Positions 25,886 through 34,451 of a stretch of 64,000 bases of DNA are shown here, one piece after another. Below the pieces are notes generated by a model. The model saw only the letters and a list, made by a program, of their open reading frames with translations. It did not search any database and was not told the DNA's origin. A program made the position numbers and the translations under genes. Location: the NCBI GenBank assembly GCA_965200145.1, contig CBDATG010000002.1:62001-126000 (forward strand), written 5' to 3'. Numbering within the stretch: position 1 is the first letter of the stretch; each line of letters begins with the position of its first letter. The DNA is from CBDATG01 sp965200145 (GTDB lineage: Bacteria; Chloroflexota; Dehalococcoidia; Lucifugimonadales; Lucifugimonadaceae).

Positions 25886-26913
25886 TGTGTTGCGCCGTTC
25901 TTGCTCTGACTGTTGTACAGATGGCATGAACCGAGTCGCGATTCGCTGAGTAGCTGCTCGGTTGGGATTTCGCGTTTGCAGATGTCCATGGCTTCTGTAC
26001 ATCTTGGATGGAAGACGCATCCGGTCGGTGGGTTCAACAGTGACGGCGGGAGTCCGGGGATGCTTAAGAGCTTGCGTTTGCTGCGGGTGTCGGGCAGGCT
26101 GGAGATCAGCATCTTTGAGTACGGATGCTTCGGGTCTTTCAGCACGGACCTCGCTGGCCCGATTTCGACGATCTTCCCTCCGTACATGATTCCGATTCTG
26201 GATGCGAATTGCGCCATCAGTCCCATGTCGTGACCGATCATGATGGCTGCGGCTCCGATGCGTTGCTGGACTCCCTTTAGAGTCTGGACTACCTGCTTCT
26301 GCACGACGACATCCAACGCGCTAGTGGGCTCGTCGGCGATGATCAGCGAGGGATTCATAGATATTGCGATCGCGATTGCGACGCGCTGTTTCATTCCGCC
26401 GCTGAGTTCGTGTGGGAATCTAGTCGATACCTCTGCAGGAAGGCCGACACTTGCAAGTAGATTAGCGACTGTATTGTTGAACTCCGATTTCGCGAGGCGC
26501 ACCTGGTGGTCTTTCAGCCCGTCGATTATCTGGTCCCGAATCCGCATCACGGGATTCAGCGAGTTGAGCGCGCCCTGCGGGACCATCGCAACCTCGGAGA
26601 GCCGTCTGAACCGGGTCGTGTCCTCGTCATCTTCGAGCAAGTCGGAGCCGTTGAGAAGGATCTTTCCCGCCTCGATTTTCGCAGGAGGTTTGTGAGCGCG
26701 CATCAGAGCGAGCGCGATAGTTGACTTCCCGGATCCCGACTCACCTACTAATCCGAGTCGCTCCCCCTTTGCCACGTCAAACGACACGCCATCGACGGCT
26801 TTGACTGGACCGCGTCTAGTGTGGTAGTAGACCTTTAGACCCTGTACACGGAGCGGGACGTCTCCGTCGTCACGCTCGCCAGGTGCACCGTCGGTTTGCT
26901 CCTGGGTTGTCAT
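25882..26913 (-). CDS. dppD: DppD/OppD-like ABC ATPase
   Basis: 343-residue ATP-binding subunit. Walker A GESGSGKST, the Q loop near VAMVPQGALNSLNP, LSGGMKQRVAIA signature, IIADEPTSALDVV Walker B and an H-loop GHDMGL are all present, and the C-terminal oligopeptide-type segment CVFHPRCTEAMDICKRE is Cys-rich as in OppD/DppD. ATG 26913 overlaps the permease stop (ATGA). It would pair with the DppF-like subunit encoded immediately after it. Part of the leftward operon 28970-24828. Confidence 0.95.
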   Translation of the reverse strand: MTTQEQTDGAPGERDDGDVPLRVQGLKVYYHTRRGPVKAVDGVSFDVAKGERLGLVGESGSGKSTIALALMRAHKPPAKIEAGKILLNGSDLLEDDEDTTRFRRLSEVAMVPQGALNSLNPVMRIRDQIIDGLKDHQVRLAKSEFNNTVANLLASVGLPAEVSTRFPHELSGGMKQRVAIAIAISMNPSLIIADEPTSALDVVVQKQVVQTLKGVQQRIGAAAIMIGHDMGLMAQFASRIGIMYGGKIVEIGPARSVLKDPKHPYSKMLISSLPDTRSKRKLLSIPGLPPSLLNPPTGCVFHPRCTEAMDICKREIPTEQLLSESRLGSCHLYNSQSKNGATQ

Positions 26914-27845
26914 ACGGACGTTCGCAACCGTGGGTTGGCGATCTGGTCTAGGCCCGCGGTGACCATGAAGAGCCCGACAACGAAGATTGCTATCACGACT
27001 ATCGGCGGGCCGAACCACCACCACAGACCTTGAGGCACAGCGCCGTATCTGATGAACCAGTCGGCCATCAGTCCGAGCGAAGGCTCATTCTGCGGTCCCA
27101 GACCCAGTGCGGAGAGTCCGATGGACAGCAGAATCGCGCCTGCCACGGCGCCGACGAAACTAGCGGCGATGAAAGGCGCAAGGTTCGGTATCAACTCAGC
27201 GAACACTATCTCAATATCCCGCTGTCCGTTGAATTTCGATACCTCAACATAAGCCCGGCTCTTGAGGGTCAGAACTTGGGCGCGAATAACGCGCGTCGCG
27301 CCCATCCAGGAGACGAGTCCGATGAACACTCCGAGCTGTTCGACCGATAACGTGTCAACGTACGCTCCTACTACGATCAGGATCAGTAGTCCCGGGATCG
27401 TGATGAAGGAATCACTGACGATGACGGCGACTGTGTCGATGAGTCCGCCGAAGTAGCCGCCGAAAAATCCGAGCACGGTTCCAATGCCAATCCCAACGAT
27501 GCCGGCGATGAATCCGATGGTAAGAGTACCGAGAGTTCCATAGGCGACATAAGCGAGTATGTCCCTTGCGAACTGGTCGGAGCCGAGCCACCACTCGCTT
27601 GATGGACGGAGGCGAGGCAACGTCGTCGCACCGACTTCAGTGCGCTCAGAATCGATCACGAGTGATCCGATTACGGCGAACAGTATCACCGCCGCGATCA
27701 GCACGAGTCCGCTGAAGAGCAACCGGTTGCGGTTGATGGCGTAAGCGACGGACTTGAGAATCGTGTCTCGCCCGGTCGGCGCGCCGGTGTCTGTACTGGC
27801 TAGTTCAGCGTCGATGCCACACCATCCTTGTACGGGCAACTGCAA
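26910..27845 (-). CDS. dppC: DppC/OppC-like permease
   Basis: 311-residue inner-membrane permease of the peptide/nickel class with ~6 membrane helices. It has the N-terminal SEWWLGSDQFARDIL segment, which is the loop found in OppC proteins (xxLGTDxxGRD), and a region (SWMGATRVIRAQVLTLKSRAYVEVSKFNG) corresponding to the EAA loop that contacts the ATPase. The TTG start at 27845 is uncertain; the frame lacks an ATG nearby. It sits 48 nt after the first permease and is overlapped by the dppD start. Confidence 0.9.
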   Translation of the reverse strand: MQLPVQGWCGIDAELASTDTGAPTGRDTILKSVAYAINRNRLLFSGLVLIAAVILFAVIGSLVIDSERTEVGATTLPRLRPSSEWWLGSDQFARDILAYVAYGTLGTLTIGFIAGIVGIGIGTVLGFFGGYFGGLIDTVAVIVSDSFITIPGLLILIVVGAYVDTLSVEQLGVFIGLVSWMGATRVIRAQVLTLKSRAYVEVSKFNGQRDIEIVFAELIPNLAPFIAASFVGAVAGAILLSIGLSALGLGPQNEPSLGLMADWFIRYGAVPQGLWWWFGPPIVVIAIFVVGLFMVTAGLDQIANPRLRTSV

Positions 27846-27893
27846 ACGCTACAGCACGCCCGTTGACCAATATCTCCATTTCGTGGCTAATCA

Positions 27894-28970
27894 TCAAGCG
27901 GTTCGGTACCTGATCCGTGGATCAATTAGCGGGTAGATCATGTCAACGATGAGCAGCAGGAAGCCTATTGCGAATATCACGTACATGATGATGCCTTGCA
28001 TCAGGAAATAGTCATTACCGGTGATGGCACGGTAAAGGAGATTGCCAACTCCGGGATAGGCGAACAACACTTCAACCAACACCGAGCCGTTCACCACGAA
28101 TGCCAAGTTCAGAGCGAGACCGGTTACCGATGGCAACAGGGCGTTGCGAACCGCGTATCGTAGGAATATCCGACGTTCCTTAAGTCCTTTGAACTCCGCA
28201 AGCTTGATGTAGTCCTCCCCCATCGTGGTGACCATCATCCCGCGCATCCCGAGTCCCCAGAATCCAATGCTCGAAAGCACTATAGCGATTGCCGGCAGGA
28301 AGGCATGCCGCAAGATGTCGTAGATTGCTTCGAAGTTGAAGGCCGGTACGATGTCGTAGCTGTGCGCACCGCCGCCGGGCCAGACAAGCAGGAATCTGCT
28401 GAATTCGTATATCCAATCTGGGACCCGGCCGTTGAGAAGTCCGTCGGTAAGTGATGGCGTGAAGACGGTGAATCCGTAAAGCAACAGCAGTCCGAGCAGG
28501 TAGAACGGCACGGCAGTGACTACTAACAGTAGTGGGACAACGAACGATATCGCCGCCGGCGTGCGCGTCCACCCTAGCCATGCGCCGAAGAAGGAGCCGA
28601 TGAGAGCGGCCAGCACGGTCGTGGTGCCGACGAGTCCGATGGTCCACGGCAGGGCACGCCTCACTTCGGCTGTGACCTCTGCCGGGAATAGAGCTATCGA
28701 CTGCCCAAAATCGAGCCGCGCAATGGAGCTCACATAGTTCAGGTACTGCCTCCAGAGCGGGTTGTTCAGCCCGAATCGTTCTTCATAAGTTGCGATCATC
28801 TTCTCGACGTTCCCGATGTGGGCGCCGCCTGCCTGTTGTAGAAGCGTGTACAAGCGCTCTTCAACGGGATTCGTTGGCGACAAACGCGGCAATGCGAAGT
28901 TAAGGGATGCCGCGAAGATGATGATGAACACGAACATCGCGACTCGTTTCAGGACGTAGTCGACGGTCAT
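27894..28970 (-). CDS. dppB: DppB/OppB-like permease
   Basis: 358-residue permease with the family N-terminus LKRVAMFVFIIIFAASLNFALPRL (helix plus charged start), a ~70-residue extracytoplasmic stretch, and five further helices. The ATPase-contacting EAA loop is GMRGMMVTTMGEDYIKLAEFKGL. It is the first gene of the leftward operon, starting at ATG 28970 in the divergent gap shared with the + strand SBP gene. About 40 percent identical by eye to the permease at 31398-32411. Confidence 0.93.
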   Translation of the reverse strand: MTVDYVLKRVAMFVFIIIFAASLNFALPRLSPTNPVEERLYTLLQQAGGAHIGNVEKMIATYEERFGLNNPLWRQYLNYVSSIARLDFGQSIALFPAEVTAEVRRALPWTIGLVGTTTVLAALIGSFFGAWLGWTRTPAAISFVVPLLLVVTAVPFYLLGLLLLYGFTVFTPSLTDGLLNGRVPDWIYEFSRFLLVWPGGGAHSYDIVPAFNFEAIYDILRHAFLPAIAIVLSSIGFWGLGMRGMMVTTMGEDYIKLAEFKGLKERRIFLRYAVRNALLPSVTGLALNLAFVVNGSVLVEVLFAYPGVGNLLYRAITGNDYFLMQGIIMYVIFAIGFLLLIVDMIYPLIDPRIRYRTA

Positions 28971-29062
28971 CTGACGGTCTCGGATCTATGAGTGTTCATC
29001 AGTGAGTCTGGCACATCGGACGGCACGCTATTCCGCGCGCTAGTAGTGTAACGCAACAGTTG

Positions 29063-29073
29063 GCGTTAAACGC
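29063..29073. promoter_or_regulatory. Palindrome GCGTTAAACGC between divergent operons
   Basis: GCGTT-A-AACGC is an 11-bp odd palindrome in the middle of the divergent gap. A matching half site AACGCAA occurs at 29050-29056 and again at 29069-29075. Could be an operator for both transporter operons; the factor is unknown. Confidence 0.35.
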
Positions 29074-29090
29074 AATGAGCGAGTGTGGGA

Positions 29091-29119
29091 TTGACTTGCG
29101 CGCTAGCTCGTTATAGATT
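29091..29119 (+). promoter_or_regulatory. Candidate sigma-A promoter for the + strand ABC operon
   Basis: TTGACT at 29091-29096 and TAGATT at 29114-29119 with a 17-nt spacer; TATAGA two bases earlier would give a 15-nt spacer. Lies ~107 nt before the SBP start. The matching - strand promoter was not clearly found. Confidence 0.55.
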
Positions 29120-29225
29120 AATTGCGCAGTCGATGCACGTCGTTTGATGGCTTCAACAGCGTTGGCGATGCGGCACGATAAACATACGCGGCTCATTTAC
29201 GCCGCTTTTCTGGAGGTAACTCAGA

Positions 29226-31307
29226 ATGAAGAGATTAGGCAGGTACTTTGGAACGATGCCGGCGATGGCAGCGACGGTCGCTCTGTTGGCCGCGGCCATG
29301 GTCGCACTCGTCGCTTGTACTACGACGGAGACGGTCACTGTTGAGGTACCGGTCCCTAGCGATCCTGAGATCGTCGTGCAAACGGTCGTCGTTGAGCGCG
29401 CGGGCGAAGTCCAAGTGGAAACCGTGGTTCAGACCGTCGTTGTTGAACGGGAAGTTCGGGGCGAGACTGTTGTTCAGACTGTGGTTGTTGAACGGGAGGT
29501 TCGGGGTGAGACGGTAGTTGAGACTGTGGTTGTTGAACGGCCTGTTGAAGTTCGGGGCGAGACCGTTGTCCAAACGGTGGTTGTTGACCGCGAAGTCGTG
29601 GTGACTCCAACGCCACGCCCGCGCGGCGAGGTTGGCCGAGAGGACACACTGGTAGTCACCGGTTTCGGTGCTGGTGCAACTCAGTGGGACGACCCCGAGA
29701 ACATGAACCCATACTCACTAGGTGGGCTAGGACGGGTACGTGGCATCCTGAACAAGACGATCTACGAATTCCTCTACCTCTACAACCACAACGACGGCCA
29801 AGTGATCCCGTGGTTGGCAGAGTCGAGCCAAGTCGACGACGACTTCATGGGTGTCAATGTCACACTGCGTGATGGCATTGAGTGGTCAGACGGCATGCCA
29901 TTCACCTCCACCGATGTCAAGTTCACCATCGACCTGTTGCTCAACAACGATGAGATGGTGTTCGCGGGGGACATTCAAGAGTGGGTTAAGGATGTTGAGG
30001 TGATTGATGACCGCAACTTCCGGATCAACTACAACAAGCCGAATGCCCGTTTCTTCTACTTCTACTTCCAGGAGAACTCGGAGATCCACCTTCCGATCTT
30101 GCCGAAGCACGTTTGGGAAGGTCAAGACCCGCTGGAGTTCGCGAACTACGACACTAGCAAGGGTTGGCCGGTCGGGACTGGTCCGTACACGGCGCTTCGT
30201 GCGAGTGGTCAAGGGCAGATATTCGACCGGAATGACAACTGGTGGGCCGCGAAGGTCGGATTCAAGGAACTGCCGGAACCGTTGCGCGTGGCATACATCC
30301 CGCCGGGATCGCAGGACACCATGGTCGCCCGCATGATCAATAACGAGTTTGATGTCGGTTCGATCATGCAACCGGGGGTATTCGTAGCAGCGCGTGCGCG
30401 TAACAAGAACATCATTTCTTGGGATACTGACGGTCCGAGTTACGGCGCGGCAGATGCGTGCATCTACACGCTCGGTGTGAACACGCAGTACGGTCCGATG
30501 TCAGATGTGAACGCCCGGCGCGCCGTTCAGGCAGCGGTCGACCGAGACCAGCTAGTCGCTCTGGCATACGACGGCTCGACGGTGACTCGGACGATACCTT
30601 ACTCGACATACGGCGGTCTCGGAGCGTACGAGCAGCTACAGGCAGACATCATCGAAGAGTTCAATTGGGCTGAACAGGGCCAGGCCGAGGTCGACGAGTA
30701 CATGGCTGCGGCAGGTTACACGAAAGATGGAGAGTACTGGTCCAAGGATGGCGAAACGCTTGAGATGAACCTTCATGTGCCAGGTTGGTTGCGCCCCATG
30801 GGACCGGTAGTCGAACAGCAGCTACAGTCCGCTGGCTTCGACGTGACGTTCGTGTTGCACGACCCGGACACCGGCCCGCTGTGGGCGGAAGTCCGAACAG
30901 GTTTGGCGGACATGTGGATCCTCGTGCATTGCGGTTCAAGCCGCGAGCCACATGGCACACTCCAGCACTACCACTCAAGGTTCAACTCGCCAACTCAGGG
31001 CGAGCAGAACTCGTACATCTGGGCGAATAGCCAGTACAACAACGCTGAGTTCGACTCGATCATCGACGAGATGGACTCGGTGTTGCCGTCGGTTGACGAC
31101 CCGACGTACGTGGACTTGGCGAACCGTGCGATTCGCATCTTCCTAGATGATGTGATCGAGATCCCGCTCGCGGAGGAGCGCCACGTTGTTACCTTCAACA
31201 ACACCTACTGGCGTGGTTTCGCGACGAACTCGAACCCGTACGTCGCGCCGTACAGTCTCTGGGCAGGCTTCCTGCTGGAGATACTGAACGTATCGAAGGC
31301 ACAGTAA
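29226..31307 (+). CDS. Peptide/nickel-type solute-binding lipoprotein with TVVVE repeats
   Basis: 693-residue SBP_bac_5-type lipoprotein, exported and acylated at Cys31 (lipobox LVAC). After the lipid anchor a repetitive linker of ~75 residues has about four copies of ETVVQTVVVEREVRG (15 residues), then a VTPTPRPR hinge and the ligand-binding domain (e.g. LRDGIEWSDGMPFTSTDVKF, KGWPVGTGPYTAL, VRRAVQAAVDRDQLV-type segments, WLRP...). This type of cyclical linker is common in Chloroflexota SBPs, presumably a spacer across the cell envelope. GGAGGT 8-9 nt before ATG 29226 supports the start. Ligand unknown; first gene of the rightward operon. Confidence 0.95.
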   Translation: MKRLGRYFGTMPAMAATVALLAAAMVALVACTTTETVTVEVPVPSDPEIVVQTVVVERAGEVQVETVVQTVVVEREVRGETVVQTVVVEREVRGETVVETVVVERPVEVRGETVVQTVVVDREVVVTPTPRPRGEVGREDTLVVTGFGAGATQWDDPENMNPYSLGGLGRVRGILNKTIYEFLYLYNHNDGQVIPWLAESSQVDDDFMGVNVTLRDGIEWSDGMPFTSTDVKFTIDLLLNNDEMVFAGDIQEWVKDVEVIDDRNFRINYNKPNARFFYFYFQENSEIHLPILPKHVWEGQDPLEFANYDTSKGWPVGTGPYTALRASGQGQIFDRNDNWWAAKVGFKELPEPLRVAYIPPGSQDTMVARMINNEFDVGSIMQPGVFVAARARNKNIISWDTDGPSYGAADACIYTLGVNTQYGPMSDVNARRAVQAAVDRDQLVALAYDGSTVTRTIPYSTYGGLGAYEQLQADIIEEFNWAEQGQAEVDEYMAAAGYTKDGEYWSKDGETLEMNLHVPGWLRPMGPVVEQQLQSAGFDVTFVLHDPDTGPLWAEVRTGLADMWILVHCGSSREPHGTLQHYHSRFNSPTQGEQNSYIWANSQYNNAEFDSIIDEMDSVLPSVDDPTYVDLANRAIRIFLDDVIEIPLAEERHVVTFNNTYWRGFATNSNPYVAPYSLWAGFLLEILNVSKAQ
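29418..29597 (+). repeat. 45-bp-type coding repeat in the SBP linker
   Basis: About four imperfect tandem copies of a 15-codon unit coding E-T-V-V-Q-T-V-V-V-E-R-E-V-R-G. Copies differ mostly at third positions, so the protein repeat is held by selection. The third copy carries a two-residue insertion (PVEV). Confidence 0.8.
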
Positions 31308-31337
31308 TCACCGAATCGGAGTGCCAAGCGCACATCT

Positions 31338-31386
31338 CGGCCGTTCCGCTGGGTCCCAACGCCGGCGGAACGGCCGACCACACACA
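31338..31386 (+). terminator. Intercistronic hairpin after the SBP gene
   Basis: CGGCCGTTCCGC (31338-31349) and GCGGAACGGCCG (31375-31386) form a perfect 12-bp stem with a 25-nt loop, 31 nt after the SBP stop and just before the permease ATG at 31398. No T run follows. Such hairpins commonly limit read-through or protect the upstream SBP mRNA, giving more binding protein than permease. Confidence 0.6.
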
Positions 31387-31397
31387 ATTGAACGGCA

Positions 31398-32411
31398 ATG
31401 AGCGTCACCTACATTGCGTCTCGGCTAATCGTGTTCGTTATCGTCGTTTGGCTGGCGATAACGCTGATCTTTTTCCTGCCTAGACTTGCCCCAGATCGGA
31501 ATCCGGTGCGCGAACGTCTGATATTGGCAGCCGCATCAGGACGTAGCGCGGCGGGGATCGAGGAACAGGTCGCGGCCTTCGAGCGTGACTTCGGACTTGA
31601 CCAGCCGCTATTGACGCAGTACTTCAGATACATGAGCGGCCTGCTCCGCGGCGACATGGGCTTCTCGCTCATCAAGCACCCGGCGACGGTCTCTGGATTG
31701 ATCCTGGACCGGTTGCCGTGGACTCTCGGACTGGTAGGTGTTTCGTTGGCAATGTCGTTCGTTTTCGGATCCTTGGCAGGTGCGATGCTCGCCTGGTCCA
31801 GCAACTCGCGCTGGTTGAAGGCATTCAAGGGATTCGCCCCGGTCTTCCTGACTACCTCCGCGATCCCGTATTTCATGATCGCGTTGTTTCTCATGTTCAT
31901 ATTTGCCGTCAATTGGCGGCTCCTGCCGATTGCGGGTGCGTCGAACATCACCACTGTCTACGATGGATGGAGCCTCCAGCGGACGTGGGATATCCTCTAT
32001 CACTCACTGCTACCAGCGACCGCAATCGTGGCGGCGCAGATCGGATTCTGGGCTTTGCAGATGCGAGGCATGATGGTGACAACCATGGGAGAGGACTACG
32101 TCACTTTGGCGCAGACGCGTGGACTGAACCCGACGCGCGTGTTCCTGCAATATGCGATGCGTAACGCTATGCTCCCTCAAACGACTTCGCTCGCTCTAGC
32201 ACTCAGCCTGATCGTCTCGGGTGTGATACTCGTTGAGATAATCTACCGCTATCCCGGCATGGGAACGCTGATGTATGAAGCGATCGGCGCGTTCGACTTC
32301 TTCGTGATTTACGGAGTCGTCCTAGTGTTGATTATTGCGGTGGCGGTTGCAACGCTGGTTCTCGATTTCGTCTATCCGTTGATTGATCCGCGCATCAAAC
32401 GGGTCGCATGA
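31398..32411 (+). CDS. dppB: DppB/OppB-like permease
   Basis: 337 residues; six membrane helices with the same N-terminal architecture as the leftward dppB (VFVIVVWLAITLIFFLPRLAPDRNP) and EAA loop ALQMRGMMVTTMGEDYVTLAQTRGL. Second gene of the rightward operon, 90 nt after the SBP gene and separated from it by a strong hairpin. Its partner permease starts 54 nt later. Confidence 0.95.
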   Translation: MSVTYIASRLIVFVIVVWLAITLIFFLPRLAPDRNPVRERLILAAASGRSAAGIEEQVAAFERDFGLDQPLLTQYFRYMSGLLRGDMGFSLIKHPATVSGLILDRLPWTLGLVGVSLAMSFVFGSLAGAMLAWSSNSRWLKAFKGFAPVFLTTSAIPYFMIALFLMFIFAVNWRLLPIAGASNITTVYDGWSLQRTWDILYHSLLPATAIVAAQIGFWALQMRGMMVTTMGEDYVTLAQTRGLNPTRVFLQYAMRNAMLPQTTSLALALSLIVSGVILVEIIYRYPGMGTLMYEAIGAFDFFVIYGVVLVLIIAVAVATLVLDFVYPLIDPRIKRVA

Positions 32412-32465
32412 CGGCGACATGTCAGATGTTGCGGTTCAACCGAGAATCGGCAAAGTGGTCCAACG

Positions 32466-33455
32466 ATGATTGAGCACAGTGCCGACGGGGATCAACGCAC
32501 CCCTGTCACGACAGAGGCATCCGAACAAGCCGATCCGGATAGGCCAAGTGCTCTCTCAGGGTTTCTCTATTACTTAGCCCACAACCGGATGTTGCTCGGC
32601 GGCATCGTCATGCTGGTGTTGCTGTTGGGATTCTGGGGCATCGGGTCAATCGTCGTCGATCCGGCAGGAGCAGACCCGTTGGCAGGTCCACCGTCAGCTG
32701 CACCGTTGCAGGAGGCGGTTTACTTTGACCCGGTGACGGGCGAGCGTCTCACCGTGAGATATCTATTGGGAACGGATTCGAACGGCCGCCAGATATTGCC
32801 GTTGATGATCCACGGTGCGCCGCTGACATTGCGAATCGGTCTAGTGGCTGGCGTCGTGGGACTGCTCGTAGGCACCGTATTGGGATTCCTCGGCGGCTAC
32901 ATGCGCGGAGCGATCGACACGATTATCAGGGTGTTGACGGACGTATGGATCACGATCCCTGGCTTGGCGGTATTGGTCGTGATCGCATCCACGGTCGGCG
33001 CCCGCGGAGAGGGACTCTCTGTTACGGCAATGGGGCTCATCGTTGCCGTGCTCTCTTGGATGTGGCCGGCGCGGGTCATACGAGCGCAGGTATTGAGCAT
33101 GCGGGAGAGTAACTATGTTGAGGTTGCAAGGCTCAACGGCATGGGTAACTTAGAGATAGTCTTCCGGGAGCTCATGCCTAACCTATTGCCGTTCCTCGCT
33201 GCGAGCTTCGTAGGCGCGATAGCTAGTAGTATTCTTGCCGCCGTTGGTTTGGAGGCTCTAGGATTGGGTCCGCAGAGTGAGCCGACGCTTGGCATGACCA
33301 TCTACTGGTCGATCTACTTCGGCGCATTACTCAACAACTGGTGGTGGTGGTGGATGCCGCCAGTAGTGTTGCTCGCATGGATATTCGTGACCCTTTTCCT
33401 GATCGCCGGCGGCCTCGACGAATGGGCCAACCCCCGGCTGAGGCAGTCGCTCTAA
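32466..33455 (+). CDS. dppC: DppC/OppC-like permease
   Basis: 329 residues; N-terminal cytosolic arm (~35 residues) then about six helices. VRYLLGTDSNGRQILPLMIHG is the family extracellular-to-helix motif LGTDxxGRD-like, and MRESNYVEVARLNGMGNLEIVFRELMPN is the EAA loop. A long ~45-residue insertion after the first helix (VDPAGADPLAGPPSAAPL...) is richer in proline/alanine than the leftward paralogue. ATG 32466 gives a 54-nt gap. Confidence 0.94.
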   Translation: MIEHSADGDQRTPVTTEASEQADPDRPSALSGFLYYLAHNRMLLGGIVMLVLLLGFWGIGSIVVDPAGADPLAGPPSAAPLQEAVYFDPVTGERLTVRYLLGTDSNGRQILPLMIHGAPLTLRIGLVAGVVGLLVGTVLGFLGGYMRGAIDTIIRVLTDVWITIPGLAVLVVIASTVGARGEGLSVTAMGLIVAVLSWMWPARVIRAQVLSMRESNYVEVARLNGMGNLEIVFRELMPNLLPFLAASFVGAIASSILAAVGLEALGLGPQSEPTLGMTIYWSIYFGALLNNWWWWWMPPVVLLAWIFVTLFLIAGGLDEWANPRLRQSL

Positions 33456-33476
33456 CTGCACCGGCGACCTCACAAT

Positions 33477-34451
33477 ATGTCAGCACTGCTTTCCATACGC
33501 AACCTTCAGGTTCACTTCAACATCCGCGCCGGAACCGCCCGGGCCGTGGACGGCCTTGACCTTGAGCTGGCACCAGGCGAGAAACTGGGATTGGTCGGCG
33601 AATCGGGATCTGGCAAGACCACTACCGCTCTGGCGGTCATGCGCATGATCAGGCCGCCTGGTGTGATCGTCGAGGGATCATCAATCGCTCTTGACGACCG
33701 TCAACTGCTTGACCTGTCGGAGACTGAGATGCGTCAGGTGCGCGGCAGAGACATCGCGATGGTTCCGCAAGCAGCCATGAACGCGCTGAACCCGGTTCGC
33801 AGGATTGGCGACCAGATTCGCGACGGGCTTGTGGATCACGGCGTGCGAGAGTCTAGGTCGGCCATCTATGACCGCATGGTTACTTTGCTGGACCAGGTCG
33901 GGTTAGCTGAGAATGTGTTGAGCCTGTATCCTCATGAGCTTAGTGGCGGTATGAAGCAACGTGTCACGATAGCGATGGCGATTTCACACCGTCCGAGACT
34001 CATCTTGGCGGACGAGCCGACGAGCGCGTTGGATGTAGTGGTGCAACGGCAGGTTATGGAGACCCTGGAGGATGTGCGAACCGCCATCGGCGCGGCGGTG
34101 ATCTTAGTAGGGCATGACATGGGCTTGATGGCGCAGTTCGCAGACAGGATCGGGGTGATGTATGCAGGAAAGATGGTAGAGCTTGCCCCGGTCCAACAGA
34201 TATTCGCCAACCCTGCTCACCCTTACACCCGCCTGCTCATCTCGAGCCTCCCAGACACAGGGGGCAAGAGACCGTTGGAAGGCATCCCCGGATTGCCCCC
34301 ATCGCTGTTGGCGATACCGCCCGGATGCCCTTTCATGCAACGTTGCCCAGAGGCGATTGAAATGTGCGCGGTTGAGAAGCCTGAACTGATAGGCGATGCG
34401 CGCAAGGTGTCATGCCATTTGCACACTGAAGAGTCGCTGGCGGTAAGTTAG
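33477..34451 (+). CDS. dppD: DppD/OppD-like ABC ATPase
   Basis: 324 residues; complete nucleotide-binding domain with Walker A GESGSGKTTT, MVPQAAMNALNPVRRI Q-loop, LSGGMKQRVTIA signature, ILADEPTSALDVVVQ Walker B and GHDMGL H-loop. The oligopeptide-type C-terminal Cys motif CPFMQRCPEAIEMC is present. The stop (34449-34451) abuts the next ATG with no gap. Member of the rightward operon. Confidence 0.95.
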   Translation: MSALLSIRNLQVHFNIRAGTARAVDGLDLELAPGEKLGLVGESGSGKTTTALAVMRMIRPPGVIVEGSSIALDDRQLLDLSETEMRQVRGRDIAMVPQAAMNALNPVRRIGDQIRDGLVDHGVRESRSAIYDRMVTLLDQVGLAENVLSLYPHELSGGMKQRVTIAMAISHRPRLILADEPTSALDVVVQRQVMETLEDVRTAIGAAVILVGHDMGLMAQFADRIGVMYAGKMVELAPVQQIFANPAHPYTRLLISSLPDTGGKRPLEGIPGLPPSLLAIPPGCPFMQRCPEAIEMCAVEKPELIGDARKVSCHLHTEESLAVS

